NCBI GenBank assembly: GCA_003956705.1
Contig: QZCP01000150.1
Coordinates: 1 to 64,000, forward strand
From: Brevipalpus yothersi
Lineage: Eukaryota; Arthropoda; Arachnida; Trombidiformes; Tenuipalpidae
Length of the DNA stretch: 64,000 bases
Reading direction: 5' to 3'
Under the pieces are notes generated by a model. The model saw nothing but the letters and a program-made list of their open reading frames with translations, was not told the DNA's origin and did not search any database. The translations under genes were made by a program, and so were the position numbers. Shown here piece after piece: positions 1 through 11,357 of the stretch; the first letter of the stretch is position 1, and every line of letters starts with the position of its first letter.

Positions 1-69
<69 letters not shown>
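1..69. repeat. (AG)n microsatellite at window edge
   Basis: A perfect AG dinucleotide run opens the window, so its true left end is outside. It is one of many GA/TC tracts here. Confidence 0.98.
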
Positions 70-73
<4 letters not shown>

Positions 74-275
74 TTCACAAAGGTGTCTTGTCGGTGGCCT
101 CTACCTATTTTTCTGGATGACCACAACTGATCGGATCACTGTTGACCATTGTTACATGGTCAATATTTAAGTTGAAAAGGATGGTCAAGGTATCGTTTTC
201 GATAATCCTTTTTAAGCTCACCTAGCTTTCATAAACTTAACTGGCCTTGCTTTCAATTTTAACCGTTTCCAACTC

Positions 276-353
<78 letters not shown>

Positions 354-2449
354 GTCTGGAATATACAGTATGCATTCTGTCCACACTTTCGTTTTAAGAA
401 ACGCGCGATGCCAATCGTGTTTCTTGACGAGATAATATGACAACCATAATAAAGTACAGAACTTTTCATGACCAAACTCTTGTTCAACCTACATTCTCTA
501 GTCCACTCTGTTCAGACTTTTTGGAGTTCTTTACTTTCTCTTGAAACTGGCAACTATCTGTACCTTCCAAGCAAACTTTTCACTTACCTAAGGATTAAGC
601 TGATCACTGTGCGGCCTTCTTCTTGAGTCTTTTCTCTTATTTATATATCGATTATGAATACCTTGCCAATATGTCCAATCACTTCAACTAACTCTCTATT
701 ATCTTTAACATACACACAGCCGCTCTTTACCTCTCTCTCTCTCTCTCTCTCTTCCACTTGGTCTCTCTCTAGTCCGTTGGCAAGCAGGCCATGAATCCCG
801 TGTTCAACTTCTCAGTGGCCTTTCACCAGAGGAGATCAAATAGCTCAACTTGAGAGGATTCATCGGAACTGTCACTCTTCCGTTTCTATTCTCTTCTCCT
901 CTCATCCTAATATCTCTTATCCTAATACTCAGTGATACTCTCACCTCATCTCTATGGTTGTGAATGGAGAAAAAAAAGCGAGCCGACATCATCTCCGTGC
1001 GACCTATTACCAGTATCGGCTTTCAACTAATTCACTGGTTTCCCAATGTGACCTGAGATTTGAAACTTCTGTGTGTAAGAGAAAGAGAAAGAGAAAGAGA
1101 GACAAAGCTGTGCCCCTTCCTTTCCCCTTTACCCCCTCACCTTCGAATTACCAATGGTGATGATTAGATGGGTCTCATTTCCTTGCTCCACTGAACTATG
1201 CCTCCTCCTTCACTTGAAAAGTGAAAGACCCCATTCATGAGACTATTGTTACCGATATGGGCACCTTCCGACGTACGCCACAAGCCATATATCCACACAC
1301 AAATATATCCGACCGTTTACCGATCTTTGTTAAACTTCAATTCCGATGGGTAACAATTTACGGCTCAAAAAATTAAAATTCCTTCTATGCACACATATAT
1401 ATACGCAGACCAATCATCTTGAAGGAGAGAGAGAGAGAGAGAGAGTCTATTCATAAGGTGATCAATATCCACTAATTAATTATCCACTAAGTTGTCTCAA
1501 GTGTTTACTATCCTCTCTCTTCTTCTCTTCTAGCCCAGTTATGAGTGGAAACAATTTTTCAATTCAAAAGCTCAAACGGCCCGTGTCCAGCAGTGGTCAA
1601 GCTTTGCGGTGCCACAGCGTGTCAGTTCCATATGCGAGTGTATATACACATATGTGAATATACGTGTGTATGTGTAGGCATGAACTCTCATTTGAAAACG
1701 TTTACCCATCACTAATCGCTTGCTGGACCAATACTGAAGCCGAATACTTAGTGTGGTCACTTGCAGTAGTTGACAGAGAAGCGTAGAGTTAAATAGCGAC
1801 AAGAGACATGCCATAGTGAATGAAGGTCACTTGGGAGAAAATTTTTTCCTCTTCTTTTTCTTCTTCTTCTTCTCTTCTCTTATTCCAATAGCAATAGCAA
1901 AATATCAGTTTAGATAATTCATCGTATCAAGGGAATATTTGATCACCAATTATGGTATAGAAAAATGTGTGTGTATGCAAAAATATCATCTTAAATGAGG
2001 ACAAAAATTTTTTCCCAAGTGAAACTTTCTTTCATCATTAATCAGTGGTTTAAATGATTAATGAACGAGTTGTGAATGACTAATGATTTCAAAATCTTTT
2101 ACTTTTCACTCATTTCCACCTCAAAATTGGTCAAGAGTGGATAAAATTTTGCTATTCTTCGATAAACCTACAAAAGCTCCACAAAAATTCAATTTATCTT
2201 AACTTATCCAATGAGCCTGTCGAGATTGATTGACCGATAGATCAATTCTCTTTCCATTTGTTGATTAGTTAATCATATCAGTAGTGATTTTTTGAATTCT
2301 TTTTGAACAATTTATACAGCTGAATAGATCAACAGTCAGCTAAATTTTTTTCCTTTTCATCATCACAAGAATCGCAATTAACCGGATCTTTGATAGGATC
2401 TAATATACATTACATTGTATCTCAGGTGAGTTAATTTTTCTAGGCAACT
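70..2449. other. Gene-poor, microsatellite-rich stretch
   Basis: I see no supportable coding gene. The stretch contains a (TC)n tract at 279-341, shorter TC or GA tracts near 731-752 and 1424-1445, and a TTC-rich patch near 1850-1880. Open frames here are either the Arg-Glu or Ser-Leu translations of dinucleotide repeats or short chance frames with no recognisable domain. Confidence 0.7.
279..341. repeat. (TC)n microsatellite
   Basis: About 30 perfect TC units followed by a degenerate TTTC run. Confidence 0.97.
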
Positions 2450-2537
2450 ATGAGCATGATGAGCTCATTAATCATTGTATTGCTCTATTTTCCCATAGTT
2501 TTCATTTCTTTTTCTCTCCCTCTTATCAATGCTTCTG
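2450..2537 (+). CDS. Candidate first coding exon with signal peptide (rest of gene not found)
   Basis: An ATG at 2450 opens 29 codons that read as a textbook signal peptide: a short polar start (MSMMSS), a long hydrophobic core (LIIVLLYFPIVFISFSLPL), and a small-residue end (INAS). It stops exactly at a strong donor, G|gtaagttt, at 2537/2538 in phase 1. A ttttctag acceptor-like site lies just before it (2443). I could not find the following exon between 2538 and 5250 on the same strand, so introns may be long or this may be a chance match. No family can be named. Confidence 0.35.
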
Positions 2538-4068
2538 GTAAGTTTATGCTTATTTGAACATAAGCTCTAGGCTTTTGATCCGTATTTTGTCTGTTAGAGC
2601 GGAAATTTATACAAGTAAAAGCCATTTGAAATCACTGAATCTAACAATGAAATGCGATCAGTTGAAGAGTCTGTATAAAAAAGTATGATTAATTGGCTTG
2701 ATACTTAACTGTTACCAATACGTATGTATTATTTTAATCGAAAGATATTATTCGATTTTTTTGCTCGCTCCTCTACACACATCACTTGTCAAGGGCAATG
2801 TCCTTATCACCAAAATTAATTAAGATTATTATTGAGAAGAACTGATATCACTTAATATCTGTTGAGCGACATTGATTGTGCCATGAAATCTCATCTCTTT
2901 CCTATCATCATCATTAAGCTCCACCTCCATCATCAATTCAACATCCAAGACGCAGGCTCAGTTGGCTAAATGCGAAATCAAAACCAGCCTTCTTCTATGA
3001 CCATCTATTCATTTTTATTCTCTTCTTTTCTCTCTCTCTCTCGCTCTCTCCATCATCTCCATCATAATTGAATTTTCTATGGAATGTGACCTCAATCATG
3101 GTGATCATTTTACTTGTCTCCTTGTTACTCTAGCCCTCGGTACATTATTGCCTTCTCTTTTTTCTCCCATCATCATGATCATCATATGAATCTCTCTCTC
3201 TCTCTTTCTATTCCTCTTTCTTTTCTTCTTTCTCTTTCCCCTCGTTTTGGGAGTTTTATTACCTCTATTCTGAAGATGACAGAGGAAAATGATGAAGGCA
3301 AAAGATATATATACGCGAGAAGTTCAATGATGAAGACAAACCGCCAAAGGAGAGCTCAAACAAGTGGGCCTTAAGGCATTCTCACTCCTATATTTCTTTC
3401 TCTCTCTCCTACCTTGTCTTTGTCTATCTACCATGAGCACCTTAAATTCACATGGACAATGATCCACTGACCACTATTCTGATGTGAATATGCCCACCAG
3501 CCTAGGCCACAGATCATTTTGGACGAATCCTCTCTTCCACTCATTATGACGGCTCATGATCACTTTTCTTATCCTCTTCTCTTATTCTTTCTCTTCTTCT
3601 TCTGGAATCATCATATTTCTCTTATCATCACGGTAATCATCATTACTGAGAAATATGAAAGAATCAGCCCTCCAGTGATGAATTTTGGCCCCTCAAGCTG
3701 CTCACTTCACTTGAGTGTATATGTGTGTATGCATATAAATATGTGTACTTACATGGAAATGTCCTTCGAAAGCCCTAAAAGAATAGATGGCCTCTAAATT
3801 TGACCTACCTTACTAGCCACTACAAGCAAGCCGACTCTCAAGTAACTCAACAGGTACTCATAAATATGACCAACACGGTTGTAAAATGGGGGGCAAACAC
3901 AGGGACACACATACACATGGTGTATATATATACCATAGGACCAGAGTGAGGAAGAGCCTTTCTGTTCGTGAGAAACGGCCTGAGTAACAAAATTGCCTTC
4001 TCTCTCATTTCGAAAGAGAAAAAGACGAACAGGACACTATGAGATTCTTTTTGCCGTTCATTGGGAAG

Positions 4069-4076
<8 letters not shown>

Positions 4077-4123
<47 letters not shown>
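4077..4123. repeat. (AG)n microsatellite, left arm of an inverted pair
   Basis: About 23 AG units, complementary to the (CT)n tract at 4188-4237 and 64 bp away from it. Confidence 0.97.
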
Positions 4124-4126
<3 letters not shown>

Positions 4127-4185
4127 AATGAACGGGACCATCATTCTAAATGCGATGAAATTACTTTACGATCCTTAGTTTTTCC

Positions 4186-4187
<2 letters not shown>

Positions 4188-4237
<50 letters not shown>
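4188..4237. repeat. (CT)n microsatellite, right arm of an inverted pair
   Basis: About 25 CT units. Together with the AG run at 4077-4123 it could form a hairpin with a roughly 47-bp stem. Confidence 0.97.
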
Positions 4238-4239
<2 letters not shown>

Positions 4240-5254
4240 CCTACCTTTTCTCTTTTCGGCATTTGTTGTTCTAGGACGATAATCTTACTCAGGCTATGGA
4301 GCCAAGAGCTTGAAGCAATATCTAGTCTAATCATTCGGTAGCCGACCCAAAAAGTCCTTCTCTTTTTTTCTCTCTCTCTCTCCTCAGGTATGTGTGTGTG
4401 TGAAAATATCTGATGTGAATACCACCAAAGGAGCAGTAAAACAACACACACACACATATACACACATGGACATGGACAGAGAAAAAGTGTACATGTATGT
4501 GTAGGGAATAAAGTTAGAAAGCGAAAGTCAAAAAGGGAAAAAGAGGGAGAGAGAGAGAAGGACTATTTTAGATGGCTGCATTAGGGCCTCTGTTAAAATG
4601 TGGCCTTGTGAGGTCTCACCAAGAATATGACCTGTATATACGAGATGAGCATTTGGTCCTCTGTCTAGTCGGTCACTATCGGTTAAATTAAGTACCAGTA
4701 ATAACATGCAACTGGCCGCAAGGCTCATCTCTCTCCATTCTCGAGGAAAGCCATAAAGTTAAAAACACTTTTTGTATGGTATTTTTAGACCCAACTCATC
4801 ATCATGATCATTGAGTGCCATAAACTCAGGTCTCTCTCTCTCTACCTAGTTTATCTCATATACTAAGTGACCTTTACATTTTTGAGCGGTATTAAGAGAA
4901 ATTCTCTTCATTTTCTTATAAGTCATCATTAGAAAAAATATTTCAAATATCTTCTCGCATAATTACCACTCCAGCTATGAAAATAAATGATTCAACTGCA
5001 AAACGATTCAAATAAATAAAGTTTAATTCAATCTGATTTTCATACCGATTGATTAACTACTTATACCACAATTATTCGGAAAATTATAGATTTACAATCG
5101 ATTCATTCATTGGAATGATCACAGCTTTTATCAATAGAAAGAGAGAGAACAAGTGGAATTTTTGGAGGACAAAATTTTTGGATGAGATGGTAAACCGATG
5201 ATAGTATATACATGAAATTGAGTGAGAATAGATGGAAATAAAAATTGAACAAGC

Positions 5255-5776
5255 TCATAAGTTTTGTTGCTTTACTCTAGAAGCTCGTTGAATTTCCAGA
5301 TGCTGCTTTCGATATTTAATCCGTCGATTTTGGAACCATACCTTAACTTGGGCCTCAGTAAGATTCAATTGAGCTGCGAGATATGATCGCTCTTGACCGA
5401 CCATGTACTGTTGTCGTTCGAATTCTTTTTCCAATCTTTCCAATTGTTCCGGTGTGAAGATAGTCCGCACTCGCTTGGATGACGAAAGCGGTTTACCTTT
5501 GATATTACATGTGGATAAATTATTTGTGTTGTTGTTGATGTTAATATTGTTACTGTGATTGGTGATATTATTGTTGTTACTAGCTGGTCTTATTCCAAGA
5601 ATCGTTTCGATTGAAAATGAATGATTCACTGAACTTTTAACACTGTTGATAATAGACGATTGCATAGGACATTGGAATTCGCAAATATTAGTATAAAATC
5701 CCATTGTATTCTCGGAAGATTGGTCAAAATTTTCCACTAACATGTCCGAAAAAGTGTCCAATGTACAGAGATGCAC
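5255..5776 (-). CDS. Not-class homeobox transcription factor
   Basis: Single-exon frame of 173 residues. The homeodomain is at about residues 100-159 (KRVRTIFTPEQLERLEKEF at its start, VKVWFQNRRIKYRKQHLE in helix 3), with Gln at homeodomain position 50 and the invariant Trp48, Asn51 and Arg53. The QQYMVG turn between helices 1 and 2 and the NLTEAQ start of the third helix are characteristic of the Not/NOTO family (vertebrate notochord homeobox and insect homologues). An Eh1-like Groucho-binding motif, HSFSIETIL, lies at residues 52-60, followed by an Asn-rich linker. The protein should be a nuclear DNA-binding regulator, probably able to repress through Groucho. The start at 5776 gives the longest frame; the Met at residue 12 is an alternative. 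No intron interrupts the homeobox. It stands alone in a repeat-rich stretch. Confidence 0.9.
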   Translation of the reverse strand: MHLCTLDTFSDMLVENFDQSSENTMGFYTNICEFQCPMQSSIINSVKSSVNHSFSIETILGIRPASNNNNITNHSNNININNNTNNLSTCNIKGKPLSSSKRVRTIFTPEQLERLEKEFERQQYMVGQERSYLAAQLNLTEAQVKVWFQNRRIKYRKQHLEIQRASRVKQQNL

Positions 5777-6750
5777 TCAAGCACACACGTATACACACAC
5801 ACAGAGCACAAAAAAGTCAATCGTTCCCAAAAAGAAACGGAACTTTTGCCCTTCTTCTATACGAGACAAAATAGTGGAAGAGGGCAATAAAAACGGGACT
5901 TAAAACACTCCAGTAAAGTGCAAAGGTGAATTCGAAAGAAACGGTGTGTATAAGAAGCGGAAAAGAGAAAAAAAACTATGAGAAAAAACACTTTAGACAG
6001 AAAAAGAGAGAGAGGAAGAGAGGTAAAGATGATGAGCTTCGTTCGGAGGCAAACTCGTAAGTGAGCGTCGAGTTTGGGCGAGCAACAAGAATCAATGGGC
6101 CTTACATACACTTCACCATTGGAAGGCTTTGCCTAGGAGCCAAGTTGTTCACAACAGTAATAGTTAACACAGAGAGACACAGGTTAGGACCCTAAGCGCA
6201 ACCTCTCTCTCTCTCTCTTTCTCTTTCTTTCTTTCTGTCTGTCTGTCTTTCTTTTTCTCTCTTTCTTTTCGTATAGGCCTAGGACCGCCTCTATTATCGA
6301 CTCGTTAGAAAAGTAATAGGGCGAAAGGGGTGTTCTAGAGAGAAGAGAACTTGATTTTTTTTTTGCTCGAGAGAGAGAGGAAAATCAGATTCTTGTGAGT
6401 TATTCATCACTCTGTCTTGAAAATATTGTCCGGAATAGATGGGCAACTGAATCAGTGGTATCATTACAGGAAGACTCAATCATCGGAAACCTGATTGAGA
6501 GAAAGAGGATATCATCAATCAGCTATTGTTGGAAGTATTTTCATTTGATGTTTCTTGCCAAGAAAAGTTTCATTCTAATCGATGAGAAGGGTGCATAAAC
6601 GATGAAAATGCAAGTAACATTGAATAAGATTTGGTTTGGTGAAGAGATGATATTTGTATCATAAAACATTTAAAGAGACATTCACCTTTCAGACATGTTT
6701 ATGGAAAATTCATTTGGAAAAAAAGGAACTGAGAGCTCACCTTCAGTTTG
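5777..6750. other. Intergenic region between homeobox gene and AATF
   Basis: Probably contains the homeobox promoter and 5' leader plus the 3' flank of AATF. It has a TC/TTTC-rich patch near 6200-6270. I see no gene in it. Confidence 0.6.
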
Positions 6751-7845
6751 TTAGGCTTGATTGTATTTCAATTTTCCGAAGAGAGATGCAAACAAGGCAT
6801 CTCTTGCATTGTCTTCATAGGTGCAATCATCAACAGGAGCCATGAAACTTATCAATGGATTGTGAACTTGATACCGTATTTTGCGTCCCTTGCTCGCTTT
6901 GGTGTCAATTTTTTTCTTCATCTTACTTCGCAGCTTTTGCACCTCAAGCCACCTACGACTCAGTGTCACTGGATCTAATGAGTCTGCAGATGTTTTACTC
7001 TCGATGAGCTGTCTCAACAGTTGCCGATAAAAGTCATCATCATCGAATATTTCCGGATCAATTGGATCTTCTTTCTTACTTTCTACCAGACTTTGAGCAG
7101 CTGACTCATCTTCAACGATTTTTTTACCAAGTATTTCGTATTCAGATCGTTTCAGTTGAGTTTTTCGTAGTAATCTATCCTTATTGGAGAGAATCTGCTC
7201 GATAACGGTGACAATTGATGCATCATCTTCCAGCTGTCTAGGATCAATACGACCAGCACGAGTTGCATACTTGGTTTTCTGAAACCAACTGTCCATTATT
7301 TTTTTCGAAACACCGATAAGTTCTTCATGCTGATCTGCATGACTATTCGAAATTGCATCACCCCCGGAATCTCGAGATCCTTTCATAGTGTGCCGATTCT
7401 TCTTCTTATCATTTGATGATGATTCATTTTTACTAGCTGACTTTTTATCATCGGATGATGTCGATATAATTTTACTCTGCTGGGCCAATGTTGCCCGAAG
7501 TTGATCAAGAGCTGACGTTAATCGAGCACATTCATTGGAAGCTTTTTCGCGCGCTTGACTCAACTTTGGATCTGAATCGACGTCAATTGATGGCCACACA
7601 TCACACTGTGGCATCTTATTGCTAGTAACTAAAAGTTTCTGCAACTTTATCCGAGCATTCAATAGAAGATCCCAAACAATCAATTGATCCTTCACACTTT
7701 TTGCTCGAGTTTGATTATCAACACCTTTCGAACTTGCATCATACTCATCACCATCTGATGCACCTTCATCACTCAACTCTTCCCCTTCACCATTCGATCC
7801 GTATCCGGAAGCTTCATCCGATGGAATCTCTTCATCATCACTCAT
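6751..7845 (-). CDS. AATF: AATF/Che-1 (Bfr2 homologue), small-subunit processome factor
   Basis: Single-exon frame of 364 residues. The order is typical of AATF: an acidic, Ser-rich N terminus, a central helical region with a charged low-complexity insert (KKSASKNESSSNDKKK), then the conserved block with DPEIFDDDDFYRQLLRQLIE and the C-terminal TRAUB domain (KASKGRKIRYQVHNPLISFM). In other eukaryotes AATF acts with NGDN and NOL10 in early 18S rRNA processing and is nucleolar; animal AATF also serves in transcription and stress responses. I chose the ATG at 7845 because the protein then begins MSDDEEIP in keeping with the acidic N terminus; a Met seven codons upstream (7866) is open but adds a non-acidic stretch. 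It is shorter than the human protein (about 560), the difference being low-complexity sequence. It is divergently arranged with ALG6. Confidence 0.92.
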   Translation of the reverse strand: MSDDEEIPSDEASGYGSNGEGEELSDEGASDGDEYDASSKGVDNQTRAKSVKDQLIVWDLLLNARIKLQKLLVTSNKMPQCDVWPSIDVDSDPKLSQAREKASNECARLTSALDQLRATLAQQSKIISTSSDDKKSASKNESSSNDKKKNRHTMKGSRDSGGDAISNSHADQHEELIGVSKKIMDSWFQKTKYATRAGRIDPRQLEDDASIVTVIEQILSNKDRLLRKTQLKRSEYEILGKKIVEDESAAQSLVESKKEDPIDPEIFDDDDFYRQLLRQLIESKTSADSLDPVTLSRRWLEVQKLRSKMKKKIDTKASKGRKIRYQVHNPLISFMAPVDDCTYEDNARDALFASLFGKLKYNQA

Positions 7846-8320
7846 GCTGTTGGAAAAATACCTCAATACCCTAATCGTAAAACACTTTAAATTGAATCAA
7901 CTTTTTAAATCACTACGAAAAGCAATTGATAAACAAAAAAGCATGCATGTTTGTTTTTACACATGTTACGATAGTGGCGCTTTCAAGTGGACGCCGATAA
8001 AAGTACAAAAAGTTTACTTTTTTGATCAACTTTTCATTAAACTTTTTGATTAAATTTTGTTAATTATCGTCGGTGAAAATGATGATATAAGAGTGAAAAC
8101 ATAATTTATGTGGTAGGGTTTGTTTCCTGGGATGTGGATGATTGAATGTTAATGTGATTTTGGTGATTTATGATCAAACATTTGTTCGTTTTGAGCACGT
8201 GATTCCGGTGTTTTGTGCATTGAAAAACTGGATTGGCAAATGATTTAGATGTAAAAGAAAATCTTTTTTTATGGTTACAATTGATTGATTGTTCAATTTG
8301 GTGGCAAGTTTTGATTAACT
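7846..8320. promoter_or_regulatory. Probable bidirectional promoter, AATF / ALG6
   Basis: 475 bp separate the start codons of the divergent AATF (-) and ALG6 (+) genes, so both promoters and 5' leaders must lie here unless there are unseen upstream exons. I see no TATA box at a convincing position for either gene. Confidence 0.55.
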
Positions 8321-10087
8321 ATGGGCTCATCTAGAGTTGACAGTTTCATGTTTTGGGCTGTTGTTCTCAATGTTTTGATTCGATGGCTTGTGTCACGATT
8401 TCCACATTCTGGTAAGTATGGTAGCATCACTTTTGAATGTCATATATTGTAACTTATGGAACTAAATTGATTTGATTAGGAGCCAAAAGTCCTCCTTTGT
8501 ACGGTGATTATGAGGCCCAAAGACATTGGATGGAGATCACTTATGCTTTGAGTCCATCTGAGTGGTATAAAAATTCTACCCAAAATGATCTACAATATTG
8601 GGGATTAGATTATCCACCTTTGACTGCCTATCATAGTTGGTTAAATGGTTGGGTAGCAAGTCACTTCAATCAGTCATGGATTGCACTCGGAAAGTCTCGA
8701 GGAATCCAAACTTATCATCATCGAATATTTATGCGAAGTACTGTTTTAGTAACTGATTTGCTAGTCTATTTCACTGCAATGATATCTTTTTTCATGAAAC
8801 TTGACAAAAATTTGTCTAATCGGGAAAGAGCAATGAGTGCTACGATAGGTCTTCTTTATCCAGCGCTAATTCTCATCGATCATGGACACTTTCAATACAA
8901 CCACATGAGTCTTGGTCTCACTTTATGGGCAATCAATATGATCTTTCGAGAAAAATATGCCAAAGCAGCCATCTTTTTCTGTTTGGCTTTGAATTATAAG
9001 CAAATCAGTTTGTACTATTCATTTCCTTTCGCCTTCTACTTACTTGGTATCTGCTTCAAAAGAGGCTTCCGAGGAGTTCCAACTTTCATCTCTTTGGCTA
9101 TTGTCGTTTTAATGACTTTCGTTCTGTGTTGGCTTCCATTCTTGGAAAATCAAGAAACTGTTCTATCAGTCGTGAAAAGACTTTTTCCTCTCTCGCGAGG
9201 CCTTTATGAGGTAAGTTCAGACCAATCTTGCTAAATCTTCTCTGATCGGGAACCTTTCTCTTCAGGACAAGGTAGCCAATGTTTGGTGCTCGCTGGAAAT
9301 ATTCATCAAGTTTAAAAAGTTGTTTCCGGTAGAAAAAATGGCGGCATTAGCTTCTATTATCATCTTCACTCTAAATATACCATCAAGTCTCCATCTACTC
9401 TTCAACCCAGTGCCTAAAAAATTTGTTTACGCTCTCGTAAGTTTTATTGGTAGTTAGAACTACATGCATTCCTTACAATTCGAATATGTTTTTCAGGCCT
9501 ACTCTTCTCTCGTCTTCTTCCTATTTGCCTTTCAAGTGCACGAAAAGAGTATTCTTTTCGCTGGATTGTAAGTTTGTCTCAGTCTATTGTTGGAATTCTT
9601 CTAACATTTCTCTCAATTTTAGACCTGCTATCCTACTGATCAATGATAGTCCCCTAGTAACACTCTGGTTCTATGTCATATCAACCTTTAGGTGAGTGTC
9701 ATCGTGAATCGAAATGGTCTCTAATTTTTCTCTTCTCTTCGCAGCCTGTTACCTTTAATGGTCAAAGATCACTTGATGATTCCCACCTGTGCTTTAACAG
9801 TTCTAATTATCGTTATTTATTTTGCTTTTTTCTACGACATGCGTTTGTCAAACTTATCCATACTTTTCTCAGGCAAACCTCTAATTTTCTCAGCCTCAAT
9901 CATAGGGTGCATTTTTCTTGCACTCGTTGATAAGATAATTGAACCTCCTTCCAAGTATCCTCATATTTTCATCCTACTGAATTCTATTTATAGCTGTATT
10001 CACTTTATTGGATTTGCGCTCTACTATCACAGTCGCCTATTTCGAGAAGCCTCTTATCACGAGTCATTGAAGAATAAATCACAATAG
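8321..10087 (+). CDS. ALG6: ALG6, dolichyl-P-glucose:Man9GlcNAc2-PP-dolichol alpha-1,3-glucosyltransferase
   Basis: Six exons join in frame: 8321-8411, 8480-9210, 9266-9436, 9497-9567, 9623-9691, 9745-10087, giving 491 residues (human ALG6 is about 507). All junctions are GT..AG and the introns are 52-68 bp. The protein is a polytopic ER membrane enzyme that adds the first glucose to the lipid-linked oligosaccharide for N-glycosylation. Diagnostic motifs are GDYEAQRHWMEIT near the N terminus (luminal acidic motif of GT-C enzymes) and YWGLDYPPLTAYHSWL, with ALG6-type DHGHFQYNHMSLG and LNYKQISLYYSFPF further on, all in exon 2. Exons 3-6 encode the remaining membrane helices. Exon 1 supplies a short N-terminal hydrophobic segment. 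The gene is convergent with the myosin light chain gene downstream. Confidence 0.95.
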
Positions 10088-10427
10088 TGACTCGACTCAT
10101 GATTGATCGATAACTCAAGCTGAGAAACATGTGGAATGTTTTTTAAACAATGTAATGACTACGATTTTTGCTAACTTAAATGAACAAGAAAATTTTCAAA
10201 TTTCGAATGAAACTTGGTTTCTTTTTGTAACGAATGAATGCCAAATGGGTTGTTGGATAAATCTTTGTTTATTGCATTGTCTATCAGATTGATATGGACT
10301 TCAATAATTGATCGAAAAAAAAATTCAAATATCTTGTACAATAAGATTCATTCTCCCTGGGTCTTATTGAGCACTGAACATGATACGATACGTTGAAGGA
10401 GAGAGAGATGAGGTGTCAAAAATTTAT
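10088..10427. other. Convergent 3' flanks of ALG6 and myosin light chain
   Basis: 340 bp between two stop codons facing each other. TTTATT at 10268-10273 reads AATAAA on the minus strand, about 155 bp past the light-chain stop, and is a plausible poly(A) signal for it. An AATAAA at about 10072 overlaps the end of the ALG6 coding region. Confidence 0.6.
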
Positions 10428-11357
10428 CTATTTGGCAGCTTCTTCTGGATAGGGACCAGCCATTATGTTCTTAACGAAAGCTACAAGGTACAAGTGAAAA
10501 TTTTTAGCATCTTCCATATGTTCTCCCTGATAGAATATGGTGTGATACTTACTCTCATATTTTATGAATCCTTCATCATCAGCAGTTCCTGCACAAGCCT
10601 TCATTATTTCTTCAACTTCGGGATCATCGAGTTTCTCGCCTAATTGAAGAGAAGCAAAAAGGGTTGATGGAAGAATGATCCAAAGAAAAATTTGAAAAAA
10701 TTCTCAAACTTACCTAAGGACAAAAGTGTGTGAGCTAATTCACCTTCCATGATGGTTCCATTTTCTGCTTTATCGTATACTTTGAGACCTTCCATCATGT
10801 CTTCGAATGCTCCGATATCTTTGGCTTTCTTCAGGTCACTATAGATTGGTAGGAATTCTTCCAAGGTCAAAAGTTTCTCTCCTTTGGGGTGAACAAATAA
10901 CGTGGTTCAATGTTGGAGAGTATTCTCTCAGATCGAATATTCTAAACTTACCCTTCTTTTTGGTTCCTCCAGCCTTTTCGATAGCGGCATTGGTCACTTG
11001 TAAGTCAAGAGATCGGATAACATCACCAAGTCGAACGGCATCGACTTTGCCACATCCTTCGAAATCATAGATATCGAAGTGAAGTTTTGCTTCTGTGGAG
11101 CCACAAAATTGTCAAGAAGATGGTATTAAGTATCAAACTTTGGTAATAAATGGCTCCGGAACGATACACATGCACACACATTTAAGTTGTACAAACTAGG
11201 AAACGAACAGAATTAGCTACTTACTCTCAACATCTTTTGGATTCAAATCAGCCTGAATAGATTGGAGAAAAAAGAATTAAACATACACATAAATCATTCA
11301 GAACATCGATTCGTGGACAGATTGATCAAAAAGAAGAGGAAATAAGTTTCTTACCAT
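10428..11357 (-). CDS. Mlc1: Essential (alkali) myosin light chain
   Basis: Six exons on the minus strand join in frame: 11357-11355 (ATG only), 11252-11225, 11092-10952, 10881-10714, 10639-10553, 10480-10428, giving 159 residues. It is an EF-hand protein of the calmodulin superfamily. The first degenerate EF loop (DIYDFEGCGKVDAVRLGDVI) and the central LTLEEFLPIYSDLKKAK and YDKAENGTIMEGELAHTLLSLG blocks match arthropod muscle essential light chains (Drosophila Mlc1 type), including the DEGFIKYE block near the C terminus. It should bind the first IQ motif of the myosin heavy-chain lever arm in muscle. Most loops lack a full set of calcium ligands, as usual for essential light chains. The only coding part of the first exon is the start codon itself, directly followed by gtaagaaac. 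Alternative last exons, known in the insect gene, were not seen. Confidence 0.93.

Larger units (their letters stand above)
2538..5254. other. Non-coding, repeat-rich stretch
   Basis: No recognisable gene. The stretch includes TC-rich patches near 3030-3050 and 3190-3245 and the facing GA and TC tracts at 4077-4123 and 4188-4237. Part of it may be intron of the candidate exon ending at 2537 or 3' flank of the homeobox gene. Confidence 0.6.

Noticed and set aside
218..487. Arg-Glu-rich and Ser-Leu-rich open frames across GA/TC repeats (also at 4061-4463, 30720-31025, 58064-58531, 60641-60978)
   Set aside because: They are translations of dinucleotide repeats with no stops by composition; no domain, start context or flanking coding signal.
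2426..2443. An 18-bp intron (gtgagttaatttttctag)
   Set aside because: Far below the minimum length for spliceosomal splicing; the two sites are more likely used with other partners, or not at all.
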